Shown here one piece after another: positions 30,801-40,152 of a stretch of DNA of 40,152 nt. The position numbers were made by a program, and so were the translations under genes. Source of the stretch: Blastocladiella britannica (taxonomy: Eukaryota > Blastocladiomycota > Blastocladiomycetes > Blastocladiales > Blastocladiaceae); assembly GCA_025349905.2 (NCBI GenBank), contig MU624610.1:1-40152 (forward strand), in the 5' to 3' direction. The notes beneath the pieces are model-generated. The model saw nothing but the letters and a program-made list of their open reading frames with translations, was not told the DNA's origin and ran no database searches. Within the stretch, counting starts at the first letter, position 1; the number at the start of each line of letters is the position of its first letter.

Positions 30801-33800
30801 CCCAACAGCCGATTGCGCTGCTCAAGATTCTCATTGAGCGCGGCGGGTTCTACGACCGCGGAAAAGAACTCAACTGGAAGAACATGAAGGACTTGCTGTT
30901 TGTCGGGGCCATGGGCACACCGGGTGGTGGTCGTAACGAGATTGACCCGCGGTTTGCGTCCCTGTTCAATGTGTTTAACATCGCGTTCCCGTCCGCCACG
31001 TCGCTGGTCAGCATTTACTCGTCCATTCTCCAGGGCCACTTGCAGCCGACGTTTGCTCGCGACGTGCAGGCACTGGTCGATCCTCTGACGCAGCTCACGC
31101 TCAAGTTGTACAAATATGTCGTGGACACGTTGCTTCCCACGCCGAGCAAGTTCCATTACATTTTCAATTTGGTATGCCATGTCATTTTACTATTATTGAT
31201 ACAATCGGAAACTCACTTAATCGACGTAAAACAATAGCGTGACATTTCCCGGATCTATGAGGGATGCCTCCAATCCACGCCGGAACACTTTGCCACGGCT
31301 CCGCACTTTTTCCGGCTGTGGCGCAACGAATGCCTGCGGGTATTCCACGACCGGCTCATCAACGACGAGGACAAAAAGCTTGTGCTCCGGCAGCTTAATG
31401 ACCTCGTCCGCGGGCAGTTCCCGAACGACAAGGACGAAGAGTACGTGACGCGGACACCGTGCCTGTATGGCGACTACCGGCACGCGCTGCACGAGGCCGA
31501 GGGCAACCCGCGGCTGTACGAAGACCTGCTCGACTACTCTGCGATCCGTCCCTTGTTCCAAGAGATTTTGGAAGAGTACAACGAAACCAACAACCCGATG
31601 CACCTGGTACTGTTTGAGGAGGCGCTCGAGCACCTGACGCGCATTCACCGCGCGATTCGAATGCCCAAGGGCCACGCGCTGCTGGTAGGCGTGGGCGGGT
31701 CGGGTAAGCAGTCGCTGACGCGGCTCGCAGCGTACACGGCCGGGTACCGCGTGTTTGAGATTGCTCTGTCGCGCGGGTACTCGGAGGAAGATTTCCGCGA
31801 GTCCCTCAAGACGCTCTATGGCGACTTGGGAGCCGGCAAGAAAACCGTGTTCCTATTCACCGACGCGCACGTGGTCCAAGAGGGGTTCCTGGAGCTCGTC
31901 AACAACATGCTGACCGTGGGCATTATTCCGACGCTGTATGCCGAGGACGAAAAGGAGGCGGTCCTGGGCACCGTGCGCGACGAAGTAACCAAGGCCGGCA
32001 TGGTGGCGTCCCGCGAAAACTGCTGGCAGTACTTTGTGCAAAAGTGCAGCATGAATCTGCACATTGTGCTGTGCATGTCCCCGCAGGGTGACAAGTTGCG
32101 CGAACGGTGCCGCAACTTTCCCGGCCTCGTCAGCAACACCGTCGTGGACTGGTTCCCACCGTGGCCCGAGGAGGCGCTGCGATCGGTTGCCGAGACGTTC
32201 CTGGGCGACGTGGTGCAGCCCGAGTACCGCGACGCGATCGTCTCGCACATGGTTAACGTGCACCTATCGATCAGTTCGGCATCGGCCGAGTTCCTGCAGC
32301 GGTGGCGCCGCACCAACTTTGTGACCCCGAAAAACTACCTCGACTACGTCAATTTCTACATTTCGCTGCTCAAGGACCAGCGCGAGACCAACGGCAAGCA
32401 GTGCACGCGCCTCGACTCGGGTCTGTCCAAGCTCGAGGAAGCGTCGGTGCAGATCAAGGATCTCGGTGCCAAACTCGCGGTGCAGAACGTGATGGTCAAG
32501 GAAAAATCCGAGGCGTGCGAGTCTCTTTTGAAGGTCATCACGTCGCAGACGACGCAGGCCGAGGAAAAAAAAGAGCTCGCGCAAAAGAAGGAGACCGAAC
32601 TCGAGGCCCAAAACGTTCAGATCGCCAAGGACAAGGAGGATGCCGAGGTGGCGCTGGCCGAGGCGTTACCAGCACTGGAAGAGGCGCGCAACGCGCTCAA
32701 CAATCTGTCGGCCGCCGATATTACTGAGCTGCGGTCCTTTGCGAAACCCCCACGCGAGGTGCAAAAAGTGTGCGAGAGTATCTGCGTGCTCAAGGGCATC
32801 AAAGACGTGTCGTGGAAGTCGGCCAAGACCATGATGTCGGCCATGGATTTCCGGCAGTCGCTGACCACCATGGACGTGGACGCCATTTCGTCCAACCAGG
32901 TCAAGACCGTCAAGACCATCTTGCGCGAGCTGGATGTCACGTTCGAGCGCATGATGGAGATTTCCGCTGCGGGCTCGGGTCTGTTCAAGTTTGTGATGGC
33001 CGTTGTGGGTTACTGCAACGTGGCCAAGACCATTCAGCCCAAACGCCTGGCGGTGGCCACGCTCGAGCGCAATCTGGCGCAGTCGAAAGCCGAGTACGAA
33101 AAGATCACGCGCGAGCTCACCAAGCTCAACCAGAACCTGTCCGAGCTACAAGCGCAGTTCCAGCAGGCGCGGACCGAGCAGCTCGAGCTCAAGGAGATGG
33201 CCGAGGTGATGCAGCGCCGACTCGATGCCGCCGACAAGCTGATTTCGGGCCTACAGTCCGAGAAGATTCGCTGGAGCAACGATCTCAAGTCCCTCGAATC
33301 AGAGCGCACGCAGCTCATTGGCGACTGTTTGCTGGTCTCTGGGTTCATGAGCTACACGGGCGCCTTCAACTGGGAGTTCCGGTCGGACCTGCTCAACAAC
33401 AAGTGGATGGTGGACCTGGTGCAGCGCAACGTCCCACTGACCAAGGAATTCACCGTCTCGCGGCTCATGACCACCGAGGTGGAGCTCTCGCGGTGGGCCA
33501 GCGAGGGTTTACCGGCAGACGAGCTCTCGGTCCAGAACGGGATCTTGACCACCCGCGGGTCGCGGTACCCGCTGTGCGTTGACCCGCAGCAGCAGGCCGT
33601 CAACTGGATCAAGAAGCGCGAGGGCACCAACGGGCTCAAGATTTCGACCTTCAACGACGGCGATTTCCTCAAGCAGCTCGAGATGGCCATCACTTATGGA
33701 TTCCCGTTCCTCTTTGAGGACGTGGACGAGTACATTGACCCGGTGATTGACAATGTCCTGGACCGCAACATCAAGGTCATTGGGTCGCGGCGGTTCATTG

Positions 33801-36676
33801 TGCTGGGCGACAAGGAAGTAGACTGGGACCCCAACTTCAAGCTGTACATGACTTCCAAGCTGTCGAACCCGACGTACTCGGCTAAAGTCTTCGGGAGCTG
33901 CACGGTCATCAACTACTCGGTCACGCTCAAGGGCTTGCAGGACCAGCTGCTGAACGTGGTGGTCGGGCACGAGCGGCGCGAGCTCGAGGAGCAGCGCGAG
34001 CGGCTGGTGCAGGAAATGTCGAGCAACAAGATGCTGCTAAAAGAGCTCGAGGACACGCTGCTGCGCGAGCTGGCGTCGTCCACGGGCATGATTCTCGACA
34101 ACACGGAGCTGATCCGCACACTAGATGAGACAAAGACCAAAGCCACTGAAATTGCGCAAAAGCTCGTGTTGGCCAACCAAACTGCTCGCGACGTCGAATC
34201 TTCGCGCGATGGGTACCGTCCCGTGGCCAAATGCGGTGCGATCCTGTACTTTGTGCTGGCAGAGCTGTCAGCCATCAACCCCATGTACGAGTACTCGCTG
34301 GCGGCGTTCCTGGAGGTGTTCAACTCGTCGCTCGACAAGAGCAAGCCCGACCCGGTGCTGTCCAAGCGGCTAGCCAAGATCATGGACACTCTCAAGTACG
34401 CAGTGTACAATTACGCGTGCACGGGTCTGTTTGAGCGCGACAAGCTCATGTTCTCGCTGCAAATGACCCTCAAGCTGATGGAGGGCGAGGACCAGCTGGA
34501 CGCGGTGGAGCTCGATTTCTTCCTCAAGGGCAATACGTCGCTGGAGATTCCCGCGCAGACCCGGCCCGACTGGATCAGCCTGCAAGGGTGGAAGGACATC
34601 ATCAAGTTGGCCGATTTCCCGCAGTTTACGGTGCTCGTGACCCATCTGCAGCAGAACATGACTCTCTGGCGGAAATGGGTCGCACACGATGCGCCCGAGA
34701 CGGTGCCCTCGCCGCTCCCGACCGCCGCCTCGCTCACGCCCTTCCAGTCCATGTGCCTGTTGCGGTGCGTGCGCCCGGACCGCATTTACAATGCCGCCAC
34801 CAACTTTGTGATTGGCGCCATGGGCGAAAAGTACGTGATGCCGCCCGTCATCAACTACCAGGCGGTCTACGACCAGTCGTCGCCCACCACCGCCGTGGTA
34901 TTTATCTTGAGTCCCGGCGCCGACCCTGCCAGCGACGTCTCCAAGCTCGCCGAGTCGTCTGGGTTTGGCATCAACCGACTCAAGTTTTTGTCGCTGGGTC
35001 AAGGGCAGGGCCCGATTGCGCTGCAGCTGCTCGACACGGCGGTGGCCCGTGGGCAATGGCTGATGCTGCAGAACTGCCACTTGCTGCCCGTGTGGCTGCG
35101 TCAGTTTGAGAAAGTGCTGGACAAGATCGACAAGCCGCACAAGGACTTTAGGTTATGGCTGACGACCGAGCCGACGCCCAATTTCCCGATTGGTATCTTG
35201 CAGCGGTCTCTCAAGGTGGTGACGGAGCCGCCCAACGGGCTCAAACTCAACTTGCGCGCGACGTACTTCCGGATCACCGAGGAGCTGCTGAGCGAATCGA
35301 CGCACGTCGGGTTCCGCCCCCTGGCGTACGTGCTAGCGTTTTTCCACGCGGTGGTGCAGGAGCGGTCCAAGTACGGCAAGATCGGGTGGAACGTCAAGTA
35401 CGATTTCAACGAGTCGGATTTCCGGGTGTCGTTTTCGATCCTCAAGACGTACTTGGCCAAGAGCAACGAGATTGCGAAACTGCCGTGGGCGACGCTGCGG
35501 TACTTGATTGGCGAGACCACGTACGGTGGGCGGGTGACCGACGACTATGACCGCCGCGTCGTCAACACGTACCTGGAAGAGTACACGGGCGAGTTTTTGT
35601 TTGACACGCACCAGCGGTTCTACTTTTTCCGCAACGAGCACGTCGAGTACAGCGTACCGCTGGAGGGGTCGCGCGACGACTACTTGGCGGTGATTGAAGC
35701 GCTGCCACTCACCAACGCGCCCGACGTGTTTGGGTTGCACCCGGACGCCGAAATCGGGTACTTGACCAATTTCGTGCGCGACATTTGGACCCAGCTGGTG
35801 GCACTGCAGCCGCGGCGTGCGGCTGGCGCGGGCGGTATGTCGCGCGACGACGTGATTGCCAACACTGCGCGCGATGTCTTGGCGCGTATCCCACCGCCCG
35901 TCGAAGTGCTCAAGATCCGCAAGCACTTTGGGACCCCGACACCCACCCAAATCGTGCTCCTCCAAGAGCTGGAACGGTGGAACTTGCTCGTGGACCGCAT
36001 GTCAAGCACGTTACGTGATTTGCAACGGGCCATCAAGGGCGAGATCGGCATGTCGCAAAAGCTCGACGAGTTGTCGAGTAACCTGTACAATGGCACGCTG
36101 CCCAGCATGTGGAAGGCATTGGCCCCACAGACCGAAAAGGGCCTTGGGTCGTGGATGGCGCATTTCGACCGCCGGTTCCAGCAGTACTCGACCTGGATCA
36201 AGTCCGGCGAGCCTACGGTCATGTGGCTGTCAGGCTTGCACGTTCCCGAGTCGTACCTGACGGCGCTGGTGCAGGTGGCGTGCCGCAAGAATGGGTGGTC
36301 GCTCGACCGGTCCACGCTGTACACGGTGGTGACCGAGTACACGGAAGCCAAGGAGATTCACGAGCGACCGGCACTTGGGTGCTACATTGAGGGGCTTTAT
36401 CTGGAGGGAGCTCGCTGGAACTCGCGCATTGGTGGGTTGGACCGTCTGGTTCCCGGGTCCGGCCTGGTGCAGCCGCTGCCGATCCTGCGCATTATACCGA
36501 TCGAGGTGGCGAAACTCAAGCTAATCAACACGTTCAAGACGCCCGTGTACACGACGCAGCAGCGGCGCAATGCGGCCGGCGTTGGATGGGTGTTTGACGC
36601 CGACCTGGCCACCAAGGAGCACGCGAGCCACTGGGTGTTGCAGGGCGCATGTCTGGTCATGAATACCAACGAGTAG
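21874..36676 (+). CDS. DNAH10: Axonemal inner-arm dynein heavy chain, DNAH10 type (I1/f beta), 6 exons
   Basis: Spliced model: 21874-22546, 22608-24080, 24151-24704, 24774-26159, 26231-31171, 31238-36676; all joins keep frame, 4821 aa. The N-terminal tail holds the DHC_N1 and linker regions. The motor has AAA P-loops GPAGTGKT (about 2183), GPSGGGKS (2464), GDVGTSKT (2807) and GVGGSGKQ (3160). A coiled-coil stalk with the microtubule-binding tip lies around 3370-3690, then AAA5, AAA6 and the C-terminal domain with [18 protein letters not shown] in near-DNAH10 form. Blocks such as [31 protein letters not shown] and [15 protein letters not shown] fit the DNAH10 branch better than outer-arm or cytoplasmic chains. 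It drives flagellar bending as part of the two-headed I1 complex. Low-complexity Ala/Gly/Ser inserts in exons 1, 2, 4 and 5 explain its extra length over the roughly 4,500-aa animal protein. Confidence 0.92.
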
Positions 36677-36728
36677 AATATACTTCCCTTTGCTTTCCCA
36701 CTTTCCTTTATGGCAACGATCAAGCACA

Positions 36729-37304
36729 ATGACATCAAAATTGACTGAAACATTCGTGCGCACCGACTCGGCACGCGTACCGGCACAAGGGAACGGAGGC
36801 ACGCCCCGTCGCCGTCCTCCCGCGACAAATAGTGATAGCACTACTTTGAATGATGACGAATACGACGAGGATGAGCGGACATCGCTGCTGGACGCGCGCC
36901 GGACCACTCCAGTAGCGCCTCTATCGGACGAGGACCGCGATCGGAGGCGGTACCAACGGCGCACCGAGGGCCGCCACAGCCAGCGCGCCGAGTTTTACAC
37001 GCCTGGTATTTTATGCTCTTTCCTTGAGCCTGGGCCCAACTATCATTTACCTGATTCAAAAATATTAGTTCCGTGGCGGGCACTGGCCCTGACGGTGTTT
37101 CTGCTGGCATTTGCGGGCATCGCGCTCACCACCTCGGTCATGCTGTTCACTGGTCGGTGGCACACGACTGACCCGGACAAGTACAAGGCGCTTGCGGTGC
37201 TGGGAACGCTGTGCGGGATCCCAGGGGCGTACTATGGCACGATGTTTCTGATGGTGGGCCTGGGCGTGCGCGGGTGGGATCTGGAGGGCGTACCGGATCT
37301 GTGA
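36729..37304 (+). CDS. TMEM230: TMEM230 family two-span membrane trafficking protein, 2 exons
   Basis: Spliced model: 36729-37005 and 37069-37304, giving 170 aa. Splicing joins EFYTP to VPWRALALTVFLLAFAG, which restores the family's VPW block before the first span. The second span (LAVLGTLCGIPGAYYGTMFLMV) is followed by GVRGWDLEGVPDL, matching the family's closing motif. Reading through instead adds a 21-residue unrelated insert, and that intron has no stop. The cytosolic N-terminus is longer than in animals and has an acidic cluster with an ExxxLL sorting motif (ERTSLL, residues 49-54). TMEM230 proteins work in endosomal and secretory vesicle transport. The start codon lies only 52 bp after the dynein stop. 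Confidence 0.82.
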   Translation: MTSKLTETFVRTDSARVPAQGNGGTPRRRPPATNSDSTTLNDDEYDEDERTSLLDARRTTPVAPLSDEDRDRRRYQRRTEGRHSQRAEFYTPGILCSFLEPGPNYHLPDSKILVPWRALALTVFLLAFAGIALTTSVMLFTGRWHTTDPDKYKALAVLGTLCGIPGAYYGTMFLMVGLGVRGWDLEGVPDL

Positions 37305-37610
37305 TCTTTATGGATGATGCTGTGAGAGAATGGATCCTTTAACTCCACGCTGGCATATTACGCATATCGGGGTCTCCCGGGCCCTCTCATTCGGATTTGG
37401 ATCCGTGTCTATGGAGGGAAGGTGCCAGTATATGTGCTCCGGATCCTTGGAACGTGCAGTATGCGATCCAGCGACGCGGAACCTAACAAAAATTACAAAA
37501 AATCTCACAATTTCCTCTGCCGCAAACCTGCAAGTTGGTACAGTATAAAGTCGACCTGCTCCTCCATTTTTTTTCCCCCGAGACGTCCATAAACAGACAT
37601 ATAAAAAACC
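37305..37610. promoter_or_regulatory. Promoter region of the periplasmic-binding-protein-like gene
   Basis: 306 bp between same-strand genes. It contains the TMEM230 3' end and the upstream region of the secreted protein gene. TATAAA at 37544-37549 lies 62 bp before the ATG. The short frames here have no recognisable product. Confidence 0.45.
37544..37549 (+). promoter_or_regulatory. Possible TATA box
   Basis: Perfect TATAAA in the context CAGTATAAAG, 62 bp upstream of the start codon at 37611. This is a plausible place for a TATA box with a short leader. A second, AT-rich stretch (CATATAAAAA, 37599-37608) abuts the ATG and is less likely to be one. Confidence 0.35.
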
Positions 37611-39078
37611 ATGTTCAAGCTCCTCCCCGTTCTCTTCGCGCTTGCGCTTGTTGCCGCTGCCCAGTCGCCGCTCGAGGACTGCGTCAAGACCTTTGACGCC
37701 TCTAAGGACTGCTTCACGTCCAAGGCTACCAGTACGCTGAGTTATATTTTTCGTATAAAAAAAAGTCTCAGCTTAAAAAATAATAAACGTGTAGACGACG
37801 ACGCCAAACTGTTCTCCGTGACCTACAGCAACTACTACAAGATTGTGACCGTCAAGCCGACGTTCGGAGCCCCTTCCAACTACTCGCTGGTGATCCGTGG
37901 CGCGCCCACGACCGGCGTGCCCACCAATGTCAACGGCACCTTCACCATCCCCGTGCAGAAGGTGGCCGTGTACGACACCACGACCGTGCCGTTCATTGAG
38001 CTGCTCAACCAGCGCGCGTCGATCGCGGCCGCCGACTCGGAGGACTTTATCTCGTCGCCTTGTATGTACCTTCATTTTTTTTAGAGTGAGAAAGGACGCG
38101 TCCTCATAGAAAAACAAATGAACAAAAGGCGTTCAGCAGCGCCAGGCCAACAAGGACATTGTCGCCATCAACTCGGCGTCGGTGACCACCGCCAACACCC
38201 AGCTGGCGTCGGTGGATGCGATCTTCTCGGGCATTGGTGTGACCGCCGGCATTGCCCCCGGCAAGTGGGTCTCGCAGGCGGCCACGTCGGACCCGGGACC
38301 GCTGAACCGTGCCGAGTGGCTCGAGTTCTTTGCGCAGTGGTACGGCCTTGAGGGCACCGCGCAGACGATCACAAGTGACATTTTCGCGCGGTACGCTGCC
38401 GCCAAGGCCGCGGCGGCCAAGGCTGTTTCGGCTACTCCCGTCAAGGTCGCGTGGGTGTCGTACTCTGCCCCCTCGTCGTTCAACAACAACCAGGCTACCT
38501 GGTCGTTCTCGGCGTCGGCGTTCAAGAAGGCGTTTGTGGCCGATGCGGGCGCCACGTTGATCACCCCGGACACGGCGTCGTACACGGACATCAACGCGTT
38601 CAAGAAGGCGATCGTGGACGCGGACGCGGTGGTGTGGGAGGATTTCTCGACCGGCAAGAAGCTGACTGACTTCCAGACCGCGTTCGGCAATGTGGACGCG
38701 TCGTTCAAGTTCATCAAGAACTCGGCCGTGTACACGCTCGACAAGCGGTCCAACAGCCAGGGCGGCACCGACTGGTTCGAGTCCGCCGTGGCGTACCCGC
38801 ACCTGGTGCTGCTGGACATTATCTCGTTTGTGGCCCCGACCGCGGCCCCCAAGGGCTACTCGCGCTGGTACCTCCGCAACGTGGCCAACGAGGCCGTGAC
38901 CACTCTCACTGCCAGCAACTGTGTGAACCTCGCTGAGGCGGTGTCGATCCCCGGCCCGTCCATGGACCAGATCAAGGCTGGATCGCCCGCCGCCGCGGCC
39001 GCTCCCTCGTCCGCGTCGGCTGCCGGTGTCTCGGCTGGCGCCGCTGCCGTTGCCATTGCTGCCCTTCTGCTCCAGTAA
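37611..39078 (+). CDS. Secreted GPI-anchored-like periplasmic-binding-protein (class III SBP-like) protein, 3 exons
   Basis: Spliced model: 37611-37731, 37795-38061, 38129-39078, giving 445 aa. A signal peptide (LLPVLFALALVAAAQS) leads into AKLFSVTYSNYYKIVTVKP and VQKVAVYDTTTVPFIELL, the first strand-helix block of BtuF/FhuD-like metal-chelate binding proteins. RQANKDIVAINSASVT, then RAEWLEFFAQWYGLEGTAQ and FARYAAAKAAAA match the interlobe helix region, with a second lobe from VKVAWVSYSAP to about 380. The C-terminus is Ala/Ser-rich and ends in a hydrophobic tail (AGAAAVAIAALLLQ), fitting GPI attachment. In bacteria such proteins capture siderophore-iron, haem or cobalamin for ABC importers. 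No importer gene is adjacent here, so a role in surface binding of iron or cofactors is inference. The family call rests on pattern memory, not a search. Confidence 0.7.
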
Positions 39079-39126
39079 TTGCCTTCCTTTTAAAAGAATA
39101 GATTGTATAACGTCCGTGTGTGTAAC

Positions 39127-40028
39127 TTACCGCATCTCCTCCCACGGGTACTCGAGCCGCGCGCCCTTTAACCGCCACAGCTTACTTTTGGTCCCCCGGG
39201 CCGCATTCTTGGCCCACACGTGCTCGCAGTGGTCGGCCTTGAACTTGCGAATGAAGCTCGGGTCCCACAGCTCCGACGCGATCCCCAGGTCCTTGGAACA
39301 CCGCAGCAGCGCATTGGACTTGCACCCTTCGATGGCGGTCGGCAACAGCTTCTCGTCAAACACCTCTTGCTCGCCGCGCGCCTGCGACACAAACCGGCCG
39401 TAGCAGTACAGCGCGTACTCGCGCGAGATCATGCGGCCGGTCAGACTGTGCGGGCCGCGGGGGACCAGTGCCCAGCCTATTCAATAATTTTTTTTATTAA
39501 GTAAATGCTGGATTTTATGGATTTGTTAATACCACGTACCTCCCGGCTTGAATGCGCGGTTCAGGATGCGCCGGTACTTGATTTCGGGCAAGTACAAGAG
39601 TCCATCTATATGCCATTCATAGTCAGTCCCAATCTGCATTTAAAAACCAAAGACGTAGAATACACACCCGGCTTGATCTCCACGTCGTCAGGGTTAATAT
39701 CCGCCAGCAAGATATCCACGACCGGGTCCGGAAACGCTTCGGTGGCCATGCCCACGAACGCGTCGGGCCCGTCGCGGTGGAACGTCTGCGACTCGGACGC
39801 CACCAGTGGGGACAGCGTCTGGTCGATTAGGCGCGGCAGCTTGTCCATGGTGGACGCGTCGGCTGCTCCACTCATGTTGCTGTTGGTCTTGGATGCAGTC
39901 GCAGTGGACGATGCATGGCGCGCGGCGAATGCGGCCATAACATCGGGTCGGACCAACCGCAGCATCAACGGTGCACTTGGTGCTGCAGTCCGCATGAGCA
40001 TTCGGACGGCCGTCGTGTGGTTCATCAT
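39127..40028 (-). CDS. MGM101: Mitochondrial genome maintenance protein Mgm101, 3 exons
   Basis: Spliced model, minus strand: 40028-39668, 39605-39540, 39476-39127, giving 258 aa. The Arg-rich, acid-poor N-terminus (residues 1 to about 45, ending in [10 protein letters not shown]) looks like a mitochondrial presequence. The joined exons read [38 protein letters not shown] and then [36 protein letters not shown] and [20 protein letters not shown], the strongly conserved Mgm101 core. This Rad52-related single-strand annealing protein forms rings on DNA and is needed for mitochondrial DNA maintenance and recombinational repair. In-frame upstream ATGs at 40109 and 40097 are possible but less likely starts. 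The stop codon TAA sits inside a GTAAGT donor-like hexamer. It converges on the preceding gene over 48 bp. Confidence 0.92.
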
Positions 40029-40152
40029 TTGAGATGTTGTTGATCGAAGTAAACTCCCAAGTTTTCTGACAAAGAGTACACACCTGTAACAACCCATCCG
40101 GAAATCCAAGGAAATGGGGGAAAAGCTGAAACAACGTGATCTCGATCCTGTA

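Noticed and set aside
30164..31180. Open minus-strand frame of 338 codons opposite dynein
   Set aside because: Antisense shadow over the AAA2-AAA3 region; composition is typical of reverse-complement GC-rich codons.
37006..37068. Treating this stretch as coding in the TMEM230-like gene
   Set aside because: It is open, but it has GT...AG ends, is AT-rich, and its removal restores the family's TP-VPW block.
1..40152. tRNA genes, rRNA, CRISPR arrays or transposons
   Set aside because: No B-box/cloverleaf pattern, rRNA core, regular direct repeats or transposase-like frames were seen; a CRISPR array is not expected in a eukaryotic nuclear window.

Overview
The window is nuclear DNA of a GC-rich, compact, intron-containing eukaryote. 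The gene content points to a zoospore-forming fungus. An axonemal inner-arm dynein heavy chain implies a motile flagellum. Next to it are proteins of fungal type: a Nur1-like nuclear rim protein, a Cce1/Ydc2-type mitochondrial Holliday junction resolvase, Mgm101 and Abp1. The GC-rich coding style, short introns (41 to 92 nt) and a large tryptophan-rich ankyrin-like protein suggest Blastocladiomycota (Allomyces or Catenaria relatives) or another chytrid-grade lineage. That placement is inference. No database search was run, and all exon joins were worked out by hand from reading frame and splice signals.

Layout, left to right: a half-size ABCA-type ABC transporter (-, 166-3271) diverges from a NUDCD1-like CS-domain protein (+, 3873-5993). 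A short LRR receptor-like membrane protein (-, 6420-7386) lies head to head with a small single-span membrane protein (+, 7445-7789). A GT10 fucosyltransferase (+, 7927-9790), an Ala-rich GPI-anchored-like wall protein (+, 10002-10622) and a TspO/MBR-like multispan protein (+, 10872-11903) follow. An LRR/F-box-like protein (-, 11941-14157), a tentative tiny membrane protein (-, 14175-14399), the Cce1-like resolvase (-, 14983-15990) and Abp1 (-, 16041-18086) come next. Abp1 diverges from the Nur1-like gene (+, 18422-20125), which converges on an ankyrin-like protein (-, 20152-21717). That gene diverges from the 14.8-kb dynein heavy chain gene (+, 21874-36676, best match DNAH10). A TMEM230-like gene (+, 36729-37304), a GPI-anchored-like secreted periplasmic-binding-protein-like gene (+, 37611-39078) and MGM101 (-, 39127-40028) end the window.

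The genes do not form one pathway. They include two mitochondrial DNA recombination proteins (Cce1, Mgm101), several surface or secretory genes (ABCA, LRR protein, fucosyltransferase, two GPI-like proteins, TMEM230), two cytoskeletal genes (dynein, Abp1) and a nuclear-envelope gene. Spacing is very tight: convergent gaps of 26, 37 and 48 bp, same-strand gaps of about 50 bp, and one divergent pair whose start codons are 58 bp apart. The 33 introns I could place share a donor of the form GTAYGY rather than GTAAGT. Seven of them are multiples of three with no in-frame stop, so a plain reading-frame scan reads straight through them.

The most interesting items are the eukaryotic periplasmic-binding-protein-like surface protein, the leaderless mini LRR receptor with its head-to-head membrane partner, the unusual intron grammar, and a structured GC-rich patch in the AT-rich gap near 14.6-14.86 kb.
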